64,000 nucleotides of DNA. It comes from Linum tenue. Lineage: Eukaryota > Streptophyta > Magnoliopsida > Malpighiales > Linaceae. Shown one piece after another: positions 23,325 to 33,860 of this stretch (positions within the stretch are counted from its first letter, which is position 1; each line of letters opens with the position of its first letter). Under the pieces are notes generated by a model. It had not been told where the DNA came from. It searched no databases and saw nothing but the letters and a program-made list of their open reading frames with translations. Made by a program: the position numbers and the translations under genes. The stretch spans positions 88,654,547 to 88,718,546 of the forward strand of contig CAMGYJ010000005.1 of the NCBI GenBank assembly GCA_946122785.1. Reading direction: 5' to 3'.

Positions 23325-24829
23325 TGACTCGCATGATACTACACAACAATAAAATCCCAACTAGAGCCCAAGTTTTCAAACTCTAATCGGGTGCAGTATA
23401 GGGCAAGTATTTAAATATCAACCCGGGCCGATACATCTACCCCTACTTCAGTCATTGAAATCATTATCTAGCAACAAAACTTTGGTTTAAAGGTTTGCTA
23501 ATTGAAATGAAAGAAAACAAAGGTAAATGGTTTTGATAACTCTCCGGTGGAAAGATCACTCGGGTGTCGCTCCCCCCTTAACTGCTACCATGATATGTGA
23601 TTAGAACGATTGCTTTAGCCACAGTAATCGTGAACCGCAGAGGGGTGCATATATGGTCGGAGACCACAATCTCAATTGCTAAACCGAGGTAAGCTTGAAA
23701 GGCCATGTCACTCAACCCTCTCGATTTAGACAATCGGTAGTTGACTTACTCCCTCACTCAACTCTAAAGTCGGACGACTTGATCGTGATTAACTGACTGG
23801 CCTAGCTCAATATTGAGGTTTGCCCTAACTTAACCTAGCTTAGGTGGCTTAGAAAGAGGAAGGAAAACCAACTCGATTGAGTCTCCCTTGGAAGGGGGAT
23901 TTTTCTCTCTAAGCTAGGCTAAGGTGGCTAATTAGATTGCTAGCACCTACATGCACAAACCTAAGGGTGCTAAGAACAAAACATGCACAACCCCTAAGTT
24001 GCTAAGCACAAGCATGCACAATCATGATAAATAATGCCTCAATCATTCAATTGAACAATACCCAATTACAATCATCCAATACACATACAAGAAAACTACA
24101 TGGTAGAGTTAGGGTTTCACAACACCCAAGTGAAAGGAGGTCTAATCCATGCTAGAAGTGGGAAAAACAAAAGGGAAAGAGATGGAAACCATCTTGGAGG
24201 ATGCTCCCAGTTTTCTTGGCCCTTGATTTGAGCTTTCCTTGGAGGAAATCTTCCGAAAATCTGCCTTGAAGCTAAACCCTATCCTTCTTCTCCCCTTGGT
24301 TCGTGTTTCTTTCTCTAGAATGTAGAAGAAGGCTTTTCACACCAAATGGGCTCTCCCCTCACTCCTCCTTTCAGCTCATCTTTTAAATTAGAGATGAGTT
24401 GAGTTCACGACTGTGAACCATGAAACGCGTCCGTGAACTACAGGCGTGCGCTAAAACGCGTCGCATCTTTCACTCGAGTTCACGGTGAACTTCCTTTGTT
24501 CATGGTCTTAATGACCGTGAACTCACCTTGCGTCAGTAACCTTCACATTGGCTCTGGACGCCTCGCGATTCACGGTCAATTCCTCTTCTTCACGGTAATG
24601 CAAGACCGTGAACTCCCTTTGTTAGCCGTGAACTGGCTCTTGTTCACCTCTTCTCCCGGTTTTCGATTCTTTTCGCCAATCTTTCGACTCCGAGGCTGGT
24701 TTCACCTATTAAATCTTGAAACACACTCAAACACGAAGAACCTAGAGTAAAACCAACCTTTAAGGAGTGAATTTGGCACAAACACCTAAGTAAAGCGGGT
24801 GCAAAACATGTGCAATTAGGCCTGAATCA
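23325..24829 (-). repeat. 5' LTR of element B
   Basis: About 1.5 kb. On the minus strand it starts TGATTCAGGCCTAATTGCAC and ends GCGAGTCA, 6 nt before the primer binding site. The inverted-repeat cluster lies at about 24400-24640. It is the same family as 14513-16041. Confidence 0.92.
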
Positions 24830-25141
24830 CCCAGTTTTCAATTTTAGATAAAATCCTGATTTTGACTGCTTTGGTTGTTATAAGTGTCACAAATGTGAAA
24901 ATTGTGTCTATCGAAGTGTATTTTGCCTAAAATATTTTGAAGTAAATTATGAGGTGGCATCTACGTGGTAAGTGAAGCTAAGTTGTTGTTGATGTGTGCG
25001 CCAATTTGATATCCCAGTCAGCATGCCATTTGTCAAACAACTATAAAAATTCTGACTATTTCGTGTATTTCGAAATTTGTGGCTATATCTGTCACAAACG
25101 TGAAAGTTGTGGCAATGGAAGTCTATTTTGATAAACTTTTA

Positions 25142-27170
25142 CTATTTTAAATTTTGGCTTAGAAAACTCGAATTTGTTAGAAGTGTCTATTACATGTTTT
25201 CTATAATAAGATTAGAAATTCCAACCAAAAGTGAACATATTGAATATGACTCGTTTTGCATGCAGAATAACTATTAGAGTTGATCATGCGGATCATATCA
25301 TTGCCATATGTAATCAAGAGATTTGTTATAGTAATTTATTTTTATGCCTTCTTTTAGACTCGCACAAGCCAGACTTATTGAAGAACCCAAGAGAGTGGAC
25401 AAGTCCACTAACCAAAACAATATGTAAAACATAGTATTTCGACATGACAAATCGACTATTGCCACAACCACATAATTTGTTGAGAAGATGTTGTGGCAAA
25501 AGAGATATATCTAGTGGATAACATGGGAAGGTTAATTTTCCAAATGCACGATATGCACATGTAGATAGCTTGTTCGTATAATATATTCACGATATAGCCA
25601 TTGGCTTCTCTACCAAAATTTTCGCCTGTCACATTTTGTTTTGATTTCTTAATTATATTTGTTATTATCATTCATTCCTTTCTAACAACTCTAAGACATC
25701 ATGATTCATGAGTACCCTAGCCCTTTCTTAATTTAGTTTTATGTTTTTAGTTTTAGGACAAAGATTTGTTTTTTATTTAGATAAAGGTGTATGTGTGTGG
25801 ATTCAAAAGTCTTGTTCAGTAGCGATGGTAAAAGTGGTTCAAGGTAATCACCAAGTCAGTTGTTCGATACCCATACCCTTTCACTTTCTTATTTTTCTCT
25901 ATCTAACCACTTCCTTGTGATCAACTCCGCCTATGAAACATTTTCGTTTTGTGGACATGAGCACGGAACACAATACACCTTTGTTTTTTCATGTGTCTTC
26001 ATCTTCCCTGCGCAGTTTGTGCGTTTCGATTCTCGACACTCCCACCTTCCTAGTCCCCTTTTTCGCCACTATAATCTCATAGCTCTCTCTCTTCTACGAT
26101 AACCCCACGTCACCATCCCACCACTGTCTCTCTTATCTGGCAACCCCACATCACCATCCCGGAGTCGACCTCCCCATAATCCCGCCATCGTATCTCCTCT
26201 CCAACAACCCTATGTTCCCCAAGCCATCGTTTATCTTTGTGTACCACCGCTACTGAAAAACGACATCATTTTATCCTATCACTTTCAATTTAATAGGGAA
26301 GAAGATTATCCCTATGTTATGCAGAGCCGCCGTTTTGTCTTGGCTCATCTTTCCCACTTTCTCCCTTCGTTTCTTTTCTGAACTCCGACCAAGAGAATTC
26401 TGGTGATGAGACACAATCTCGTCTCTCCATTCCAACCTTGGTCATTGTTTACACGGCGTAAATTTCATGGTTGTTCACCATCAATTGTTTCGGATTCGTC
26501 GCGAAGGGGTAGCAGTCTTCTGCGATCTAAAAAGCAGACGATGAGCTGAAGTCGATGAAGGTCGGAAGCAGGGACGAAGATGCGTTGGAGTTGATGTTGG
26601 TCTAAACCAGATAATGAGCTCCATTCTTGGGTTAGACTATGAGAGCCAAAACAACTCTGCATAATTAGAAAACCCAAAATATGAAGGAACTTTGTTTTAT
26701 CAATTAAGAGTTTGGATTTTGATGGTTGTTGGGGTCTGATGATGATGGTACAACTAAAGGTTTGTTATTGGGGTAGTTTTGATGAATGGATGATGATGGC
26801 CTTTTAGGATGGTCGAATCGGGGCCAATTTTAATGGAACTTTGTTTTATCAATTATATAATTTTTGGGTGTTCAATAAAAAATCTATACGAAATAAGGTA
26901 TCATAGAGAAAACAGAAACGGTAATTATTATAGGGGGCTTTATAGCACGTATATTTATTCAAGGGGTGAAAGTAATAATAATTATTATTAATTTATCATA
27001 ATTTATAATGACTATTAGATTTGATCAATGGTGCAAAGGCCTAAAGCATGGTATGCACCAGATGTACTTCGATGAGCTCCGACCAATCTCAACGATCAAT
27101 TGTTGTTTTCTCTTAAATTTAAATTCGAGTTTGGGTTTAGAGAATCAGGGCTTAGGGCTTATCTGTTAGA
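25142..27170. other. About 2 kb with no gene seen
   Basis: The first 100 bp is the uninterrupted copy of the repeat found split at 12325-13206. The rest has only short open frames on both strands. Near 26990-27080 the sequence CTATTAGATTTGATCAATGG...GCATGGTATGCACCAG resembles sequence near 59440-59500, suggesting a shared low-copy repeat. Confidence 0.5.
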
Positions 27171-27175
27171 GGTTA

Positions 27176-27367
27176 TGATACGAGCACGAAACCTATACCC
27201 ATAGTTATCAAAGTACGCAGCTTCAAAAACGAACCCTAAAACCCGAGTTCCAGCCTTTATAAAGGTCTGGGCAATTAAAAATAACAAAAAACAACTTAAA
27301 ACACAAAAATCCCGTCAGTTAGACCCGATACCTGGGCAAAATGTCCGGTCGGGTATTTTGGGTCTCA
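27176..27367 (-). repeat. 3' LTR, internally deleted
   Basis: Matches both ends of 28149-28544 (CGAGCACGAAACCT... and ...AAAATCCCGTCAGTTAGACCCG) but lacks the middle part. Confidence 0.75.
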
Positions 27368-27479
27368 GCAACATTTCCAAATGAACCTCTCCTCAATGTA
27401 GTCAACATGTTTCTTCGAGCCTTCATATGCACTCCACTTACCCCCTCCGACTTCGAACCACTAGCACTTCCTTTCTCCT

Positions 27480-28064
27480 TAGCCCAGTTCATGGCCAGCT
27501 ATTGTTGATCAGCTCGGACTTCAGCTGGTGATAGTGGATTTAGCATAAACTTCCAATTTCCCTTCTTGAACCTATAGCTATTGTGCTTTCCATCATGAAT
27601 GACCTCTCGATCATATTTCCATGGACGACCCAATAGGAGATGAGCAGCCCGCATTGGAGCAACATCACACCAAATCTCATCTTCATAATCACCGATTTGA
27701 AAACAAACTTGGCCTTCTTTTTGACTTTGATGTTCCCATAGTCGTTTAGTCCGTGTAGAGTGTATGATTGAGGATGCTTGATGGTGCTCACTTCCAGCTT
27801 CTTGACTGCATCCAGACTAATCACATTGGTGCAGCTACCACCATCGATGACCACAGACAACACCTTCCCGTCGACCAGGCAACGAGAGTGGAAGAGATTA
27901 TCCCTCTGCTTTGTCTCCGTGTAAGCTTCAATAGATAAAGCTCGATGGTAGACCCCATGAAGTTTACCTGTTGGAGGTTTCTCGGCCTTGATGTGCTCAT
28001 CCACATCATCATCTTCAAAATCAACATCAGAACCGAATCCATTCCCCATGGCCTTGTTCTTCAA
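27480..28064 (-). pseudogene. Gypsy retropepsin fragment
   Basis: From 28064 the minus strand reads an acidic stretch (DVDFEDDDVDEHIKAEKPPT). Then NLFHSRCLVDGKVLSVVIDG leads into the protease active-site region DGGSCTNVIS, then KKLEVSTIKHPQSYTLHGLN. This matches the gag-protease junction of plant Gypsy elements, where DGGS stands in for the D(S/T)G catalytic motif. The frame shifts near 27690; the continuation (CDVAPMRAAHLLLGRPWKYD) is read in another frame down to about 27490. Nothing of reverse transcriptase remains. Non-functional. Confidence 0.8.
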
Positions 28065-28134
28065 TTATATATTTTGACCTCATTCGACAAGCAATAGGTC
28101 CTCTCGCTTTCGATCCCGCACTGTGTTGAACGGG

Positions 28135-28146
28135 GCTCTGATACCA
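28135..28146 (-). other. Primer binding site, initiator tRNA-Met type
   Basis: The minus strand reads TGGTATCAGAGC, the standard primer site of many plant Gypsy and Copia elements, 2 nt from the LTR. Confidence 0.85.
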
Positions 28147-28148
28147 CC

Positions 28149-28544
28149 TGATACGAGCACGAAACCTGTACTCGTAGTTATCAAAGTACGCAGCTTCAAG
28201 AACGAACAGTAGAAAGGTTGTTTAGGGGTTTTTGTTTGTAAGGATAGGGTAGAATTGAAAGTGCAATCTCAACACAAGCCTGGAGAAGGCTCAATCAATA
28301 TAAATAGATACTCGACCACAATCAAGGGGAAAAACTTAATCGATATAGAGAAAAGTTCAAGCCACAAGCTCAAAACCAAAGTAAACATCAATATTCTGCT
28401 AAAAACAAACTCTAAAACCCGAGTTCCAACTTTTATATAGGTCTGGGCAATTAAAAATAATAAAAAAATAACTTAAAACACAAAAATCCCGTCAGTCAGA
28501 CCCGGTACCCGGGCAAAATACCCGGTCGGGTATTTTGGGTCTTA
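28149..28544 (-). repeat. 5' LTR of the derived Gypsy-like element
   Basis: 396 bp, starting on the plus strand TGATACGAGCACGAAACC two bases after the primer site. The far end GGGTCTTA is mutated from the GGGTCTCA seen in the other LTR. Confidence 0.75.
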
Positions 28545-28820
28545 GGCCTGGGAAAATCACAGCCAGCAATCCCCGGTCTCTTCCTCATTTCCCCGGTAGG
28601 GGAATTCCCCTTCAGCCAAACTCGGCCGGCTGCCGCCCCTTGCCTCTTGTCCTCGCTTTTGGTTCAGGTTTTGGGAATTGGGTTTGCATCAGGTTAGGAT
28701 ACAGTATTATGCCCTAAACTCAGTTTAATCCATGATATAGACGGATATATCTCACTAGGAGTACTTGTAGCATACTATGCTCCGGGAGCATACGAGTCTG
28801 ACCCATATATACATATATGA

Positions 28821-29040
28821 GTGGTTCTATCGTACACCAGGCAAATCCTGGTGTATGTTGTACACCATCAATATCCGTCGTCCGCGTTCATCTCAACGGC
28901 CAACATAAATGAGCCAATTTATTTTTTAATCCCACAAAAAAGAACGTGCATTAATGCTAGCCGTTGAGATGGATGTGGACGGTGAAGATTGCTAGTGTAC
29001 GACATACCCCAATATATGTCTGGTGTACGATAGAAGTCAC
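28821..29040. mobile_element. Small inverted-repeat MITE
   Basis: GTGGTTCTATCGTACACCAG at 28821-28840 is inverted as CTGGTGTACGATAGAAGTCAC at 29020-29040, with related GTGTA.GTTGTAC segments inside. 220 bp, AT-rich centre, no coding. No clean TSD, so the superfamily is open. Confidence 0.55.

Positions 29041-29106
<66 letters not shown>
29041..29106. repeat. CA then TA microsatellite
   Basis: An (AC)n run of about 18 bp followed by a (TA)n run of about 48 bp (29058-29106), directly abutting the MITE end. Confidence 0.9.
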
Positions 29107-29108
<2 letters not shown>

Positions 29109-29689
29109 TTCAGGCTAGCGTACGACAAGCGTACGTTGTACGCCTATGTTCACAATACTGTACGCTTGTCGAGTTTTACTATTTAGACCATGAACAACCC
29201 CAAATCCATATAGCATATGCCCGACGTATGCTATACCTTACTGTGAGTCTAGATAAGTATGAGTGAAAGTATATGCACTATGGTGCACATGACGTATATA
29301 TATGGTTGCATTCACTAGAAGTTTATCATTTCCTATTTCTAGGTGAATGAAACTAAATTAAGAATCATGTGAATGTAAGTAACTAAGAATCGTGATTGTG
29401 TTGCTAAAAGTTCGTAGTATGAGCTAAACTATCTTTGTTTGGACAAATAGCCCTCTGAGTAGTAGTATAGATATTTATACCCGATTTGGAGTCTAGTTTT
29501 GACATTTGTTTTTATTGTATCTTGCGTCACATTGAGGTATAATATATCACAAACATGGAATATGATTTGTTTTCATTCATGGGTAATGTTACGCCTCTTC
29601 TTTGTTGTTATATATACCAACTATTATATCGCTATTTGGTATCTAGTTAGAGAAGCATGAGTGAAAGTGCGAGCTCTGCTCTTTATAAA
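29107..29689. other. No gene seen
   Basis: Contains a short palindromic stretch, CGTACGACAAGCGTACG (29117-29133) and GTACGCTTGTCG (29160-29171). Otherwise no supported feature. Confidence 0.5.
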
Positions 29690-29699
29690 GATTTGAAGT

Positions 29700-32600
29700 A
29701 CGATAATGTCAACAGAGAAGACAAGATCATCTACATATAAGCAAACCATCAAGATTGCTCCCCCTTGCAACTTGCAGTATAGTGCATGCTCATGTGGGCA
29801 TTTGCTGAACCCATTTTGCTGAAAATACTTGTCAATTCTGCTATTCCAAGCTCTAGGTGCTTGTTTCAGACCATACAATGCTTTCTTCAGCTTCAACACC
29901 TTATCTTCTTGACCTTCAACGATATATCCAGGGGGTTACTCAATATAGATATCTTCCTCGAGATATCCATTCAGAAAAGCTGACTTCACATCCATCTGAT
30001 GTATCTTCCATCCATTTTGAGCAGCGAGAGATATCACCATCCTAATACTCTCCATTCTCGCCACGGGAGCAAAAACTTCATTATAGTCAATGACGGGTCT
30101 CTGACTATATCCTTTAGCCACTAATCTTGCTTTGTGCCTGACAACTTCTCCTTTTGCGTTCTTCTTAGCTTTAAATACCCACTTCACACCGATGGGCTTC
30201 TGATCTCAGGAAGTGACACAAGCTCCCAAGTCTTGTTCTTCTCAATTGCTCCAATTTCTTCATCCATAGATTTCTTCCATTTTTCATCCTTCATGGCTTC
30301 TTCAACATCCACTGGTTCACTATCAATGAAATGACAGTAGAGTGTCAATTCATCACCTTCAATGGTTGTCGTTTCCTCATAAATTTCTTCAAGTATCATA
30401 TACTTCTGTGGCCTTTCTCAGGGACTTTCACTAGATTCTCCTTCTGGGCTGGTAGGCTCTCTGTGACTGGGTGGACTTGTCACAGGTGTAGTTGTATCTG
30501 GTTCATCATCACTTTCATCCATAGTGAATGGATAAAAAGTATAACTCTTCTTTGCTTCAGTAGTCCAGTCCCATGTTGCTTCTTCATCAACTACCACGTC
30601 TCTACTGATGATCAGTTTCTCTTCCATGGGATCAAACATTTTGTAACTTTTTGAGTGTTCTGAGTATCCCAGGAATGTGTACTTCTTGTTTTTGTCATCC
30701 AACTTCTTCCTTTCTTGATCCGGCACATGCACATATCCAACACTTCCGAAGACTCGGAGGTGAGAGATTGTGGGTTTCCTTCTGCTCCATGCTTCTTGGG
30801 GTGTTTGATTCCTAACACTCTTTGTTGGTGACCTGTTCAGCAGGTAGACTGCACAATCAACAGCTTCAGCCAATAGCTCCTTTGGCAGATTCTTGCTCTT
30901 CATCATGCTTCTCGCCATGTTGAGGACGGTTCTGTTCTTCCTCTCAACAACTCCATTTTGTCGTGGGGATCTTGGGAGTGAGAGAAATCTGCGAATTCCT
31001 TGATATTCACAGAACTTTCTGAACTTCTTCAGCATAAATTCTCCCCCTCTATCAGATCTCATTGCTTTGATGTAGCGGCCACTTTCATTCTCCACGAGCA
31101 TCTTAAACTTCTTGAAAGCTTCAAATGTGTCTGACTTTTGCTTTAAGAAGTACACCCATGTCTTTCTACTGTAGTCATCAATGAACAATAGGAAGTATTT
31201 GTTCTTACCAAATAATGTTGGAGTGATCGGACCACAGAGATCTGCATGGACAAGCTCAAGTGGTGCTTTAGCTCTTGTCAGGGACTCCTTCGGGAAACTT
31301 GCCCTGAATTGCTTCCCAACTAAGCAACCTTCACACAATTGGTCTGGATGATTGATCACTGGCAGACCATGCACCATCTTCTTCTGACCGAGCAATTTCA
31401 GACCTCCAAAATTTAGATGGCCATACCTCAGATGCCATAGCCATGTATTTTCCTTCACACACGCTTTCAAGCACTTTGCCATTTCTGTCTGAATGTTCAG
31501 TGTGAACATTCTGTTTTTCGACATTGGGACTCTGGCCAACAACTGCCTCTTCTCATTTAGCAGCTCCAATTGACGATTCACCATGTGGACTTCATAATTC
31601 TTCTCCATCAATTGACCCAAACTCAGGATGTTACTAGTCATGTCTGGGACATAGTACACATCACTGATAAATTGTTGTGAGCCATTCTTCAGCCGGATGA
31701 GTATAGTTCCTCTGCCTTTGATAGGAACCTTCGAGGAATCTCCAATAAATACGAAATTTCCTTTCACTGATTCATCCATATCCACGAACATGTTTCTTTT
31801 TCCACACATGTGGTTGCTTGCTGCATTATCCAGATACCACATGTTATCTCTCGGTTTTTCATCTCCATGATGTGACATCATCAATGTGCCTTTGACTTCT
31901 TCTTGCATGTTGTTTGCTGTCTCCTCCACTTCTTTAGGCGGACTCCAACATTTCGATGCATAATGCTCGTACTTCGAGCAATTATGGCACTGGACGTTGG
32001 ATTTATCACGACCTTCATTTGATCTCCAATTTCCTCTTCCACTTCCACGACCACGACCTCTTCCTCTGGTGGACGTTTCATAATTGTTCGTGGTGAAATT
32101 TCCTCCATCTCTGCTTTGATATGCTCCTCGGGCTCTTCCTCTTCCTCTACCTCTGTAGCTGCCTCTGCCTCGACCTCTGTACTGAACTCCTCCTCGTGCG
32201 CCTTCTTTCTCCTCAGTGGTAGCTTTTGTAGCTAACACTTGCTCTGACGATTCTTCATTTCTTTTATTTAATCTTTCTTCTCTGGCTTGTAATGAACCGA
32301 TGACTTCATCAACCGTCATTTTTGACACGTTCTTAGCTTCTTCCATGGCCACCACCACATAATCAAACTTTGGTAATAATGATCGTAGAATTTTCTCCAC
32401 CACTTTGGTCTCTTCAATTTTCTCCCCATACTGCTTCAGTTTGCTGACGACTGACTTCACACGGGCGGTGTAATCTGAAACAGATTCACCTTCCTTCATT
32501 TTAATGGCTTCAAAATCTCCTCTTAGTGTCTGAAGTCGAACCTTCTTTACTGGTTCTACGCCTTGCATTTCCTTTTGCAAAATTTACCATGCTTCCTTCA

Positions 32601-32862
32601 TTGTGGTAGCATCTGCTATTTGATCGAACATCGATTCATCAAGATATTGATGAATTAGAGTGAGTGCCTTTTGATCACTCTTTCTATTTTCCTTTTTAGC
32701 AGGAGATAACAGAGAATCCTCCGCGGGAATCTCGTAACCTTTCTCAACAATATCCCAAGCATCTTGGGATCCCAGTAAGGCTCTCATACGGATGCACCAA
32801 TTTTTGTAATTGGTTTTGGTAAGGTGGGGGAATTGAATGGGAAAACTTGATTTTTCGGCCAC
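29700..32862 (-). pseudogene. Copia gag-pol polyprotein, decayed
   Basis: The frame opens at 32862 with GTG where ATG is expected (VAEKSSFPIQFPHLTKTNY). Gag continues to a zinc knuckle (CHNCSKYEHYASKC). Then follow protease (WYLDNAASNHMCG), the GAG-pre-integrase motif (WLWHLRYGHLNFGGLKLL), and integrase core (LVHADLCGPI, DDYSRKTWVYFL, SDRGGEF with the second catalytic Asp). Reverse transcriptase is recognisable from 30399 (AMKDEKWKKSMDEEIGAIEK), through QMDVKSAFLNGYLEEDIYIE to KKALYGLKQAPRAWNSRIDK and the catalytic LYVDDLVFS at about 29750. Disruptions: in-frame TAA near 32581, stop at 30418, frameshift near 30185, TAA near 29936, and loss of everything after YVDD. Motif wording fits the Tork/Tnt1-like side of plant Copia; that lineage call is tentative. 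Confidence 0.92.
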
Positions 32863-32957
32863 GGGACAATCGTGATAACAAAAACATGAGAAATTCTTTT
32901 CTGATGTGGAAGTTCAGACTACGCTGCAACCACAGAGCATACTTAAGAATAACTCGG

Positions 32958-32969
32958 GCTCTGATACCA
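32958..32969 (-). other. Copia primer binding site (tRNA-Met)
   Basis: The minus strand reads TGGTATCAGAGC, 3 nt from the LTR. Confidence 0.9.
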
Positions 32970-32972
32970 CTT

Positions 32973-33425
32973 TGTTGAAAATAAATTAATTATTTCCTTA
33001 TTAATCAAAACTATTGGTGGGCTTTTTATGGTGGGGAGCTCGTTTATGAGCAGTGGGAGACTTTGGATATATATATATTTGAAACTTGGAGAATGAGATT
33101 GGCAGAGGGAATTTTAGAGACAATGGGGACTTGGAAGCTTTTATTGCTTATTGCTTCTTCTTTCTTTGTTTTTGAATATACATCTCTTCGAGTACAACAT
33201 CCAAGCCTATTTATAGGCATTAGTTACATAAAAATCTGCAGCTCAATAAATAGAGCAGTTGGAACCTACTCCATATTTGTGGTTCTGGTTTTTTTCTTTT
33301 GTTTAATTCACCATTCTCTACAAGCTTCCACAACATACACGTACAATCCACATATACACCAATATTTTAGGGAGTTCTGATATTTTGCAGATTTATTATT
33401 TAATTAAACTTTATTTATTTCAACA
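32973..33425 (-). repeat. 5' LTR of the Copia element
   Basis: 453 bp with TGTTGAAAATAAATTA at one end and TTTATTTCAACA at the other, so the two ends are near-inverted copies. No second copy of this LTR is seen in the window. Confidence 0.8.
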
Positions 33426-33820
33426 TTTATGACATGGTATCAGTTGATCTTCATGAACCAGTTGCTCCCAATAATTCAAGTTTTGAAAGAAGGTTATGCT
33501 GGATCTTATACCGCTCTCTAACATGTTGGTGGGATCTAACATGATTTCCATTAGCTTATCTGAATGCTCTGTTTTTGCGGCAACTTCTACCATAGTATTT
33601 ACTTCTTTCGCCCAGTTGATCTTACCTCGATTGTTGAAAGCTTGCGGTATTGATGCACAGAATGTTGAGCAAATGTTGGGGGTTTCTCTTTTGGACTAAC
33701 TCGCTATGGTACGAAACTTAGCGCTCCTGCGCCAAATTGCCACACCGTGATCTTTGGATTAAGCTCGGGCTTGGGTTGGGAGTGGGCACAACCTGTGCTC
33801 TGTTATCTTTACTAATTATA
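33426..33820. other. Unassigned, with a primer-site-like motif beside the Copia LTR
   Basis: TGGTATCAG at 33436-33444 lies 10 nt outside the LTR end and points the other way. Following sequence has a short open frame (33496-33699, 67 codons, hydrophobic) that I do not recognise. Confidence 0.35.
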
Positions 33821-33860
33821 CTAGTTTTTTTGCCGCGCTTCGCAACGGTAAGAAACTAAT
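33821..33860 (-). mobile_element. Helitron 3' terminus
   Basis: Read on the minus strand: TTACCGTTGCGAAGCGCGGC, seven A, then CTAG, followed by T. A GC-rich hairpin a few nt before a terminal CTAG, followed by T of the host, is the Helitron 3' end. The body would extend to the right. Its 5' end was not found; the AT-rich sequence to about 35136 may belong to it. Confidence 0.65.

Larger units (their letters stand above)
14513..24829 (-). mobile_element. Athila-type LTR retrotransposon without visible pol (element B)
   Basis: Complete LTR to LTR: 5' LTR 24829-23325, primer site 23318-23301, gag-protease 23176-20433, promoter-like block about 20230-20020, ATHILA-type ORF 19244-18087, polypurine tract at 16042-16053, 3' LTR 16041-14513. 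The flanking 5-bp TSD is CCCAT (14508-14512) and CCCAG (24830-24834), one mismatch. I find no reverse transcriptase, RNase H or integrase motif in the 10.3 kb, so it would depend on a partner for replication. LTR identity over the first 200 bp is roughly nine in ten by eye, so the insertion is not recent. Confidence 0.92.
13849..24873. mobile_element. hAT-type element, middle level of the nest
   Basis: The left end CAATGCAGTCAAAATC (13849) and right end GATTTTGACTGCTTTG (to 24873) form inverted repeats with one mismatch. They are flanked by an 8-bp TSD with one mismatch, GTGGTTAT (13841-13848) and GTTGTTAT (24874-24881). The ends match those of the small hAT element at 59537-59735 (CAATGTAGTCAAAA). 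It is split by the Athila-type element; its own length is about 700 bp, rich in short AAATCG-type repeats, and non-coding. Confidence 0.65.
13258..25132. mobile_element. MULE-like element, outermost level of a triple nest
   Basis: The left terminal repeat begins GGCAAAATGCACTTCCATAA (13258). The right end (to 25132) is its diverged complement over about 54 bp, sharing GACTTCCAT-like and CTTTCA.GTTTGTGACA blocks. The flanks are a 9-bp TSD with one mismatch, AAACTTTTT (13249-13257) and AAACTTTTA (25133-25141). Further copies of the terminal motif occur subterminally (13805-13848 and 24882-24930). Without the nested insertions the element would be roughly 0.85 kb. A short open frame at 13390-13602 (plus) is not recognisable. 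No transposase is seen. Confidence 0.6.
27176..28544 (-). mobile_element. Short derived Gypsy-like LTR element
   Basis: Direct repeats at 27176-27367 and 28149-28544 (ends TGATACGAGCAC and GGGTCTCA/GGGTCTTA) bracket 0.78 kb with a protease fragment. A methionine-tRNA primer site lies at 28135-28146 beside the right LTR. The left LTR lacks about 200 bp present in the right one, with the join at a shared AACGAAC, so it suffered an internal deletion. The internal region is far too short for gag-pol. No clear TSD was found. Confidence 0.75.
29690..33425 (-). mobile_element. Copia LTR retrotransposon lacking its 3' end
   Basis: On the minus strand: 5' LTR (33425-32973), primer site (32969-32958), gag, protease, integrase and the first part of reverse transcriptase. 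Recognisable sequence stops shortly after the YVDD motif, near 29700. RNase H and the 3' LTR are absent, so the copy was truncated by deletion or recombination. Gene order protease-integrase-RT is diagnostic of Copia. Confidence 0.9.

Noticed and set aside
29041..29106. TA-rich run as a promoter
   Set aside because: Simple microsatellite with no downstream coding frame.
30331..30654. 107-codon plus-strand ORF
   Set aside because: Antisense of the Copia polyprotein.
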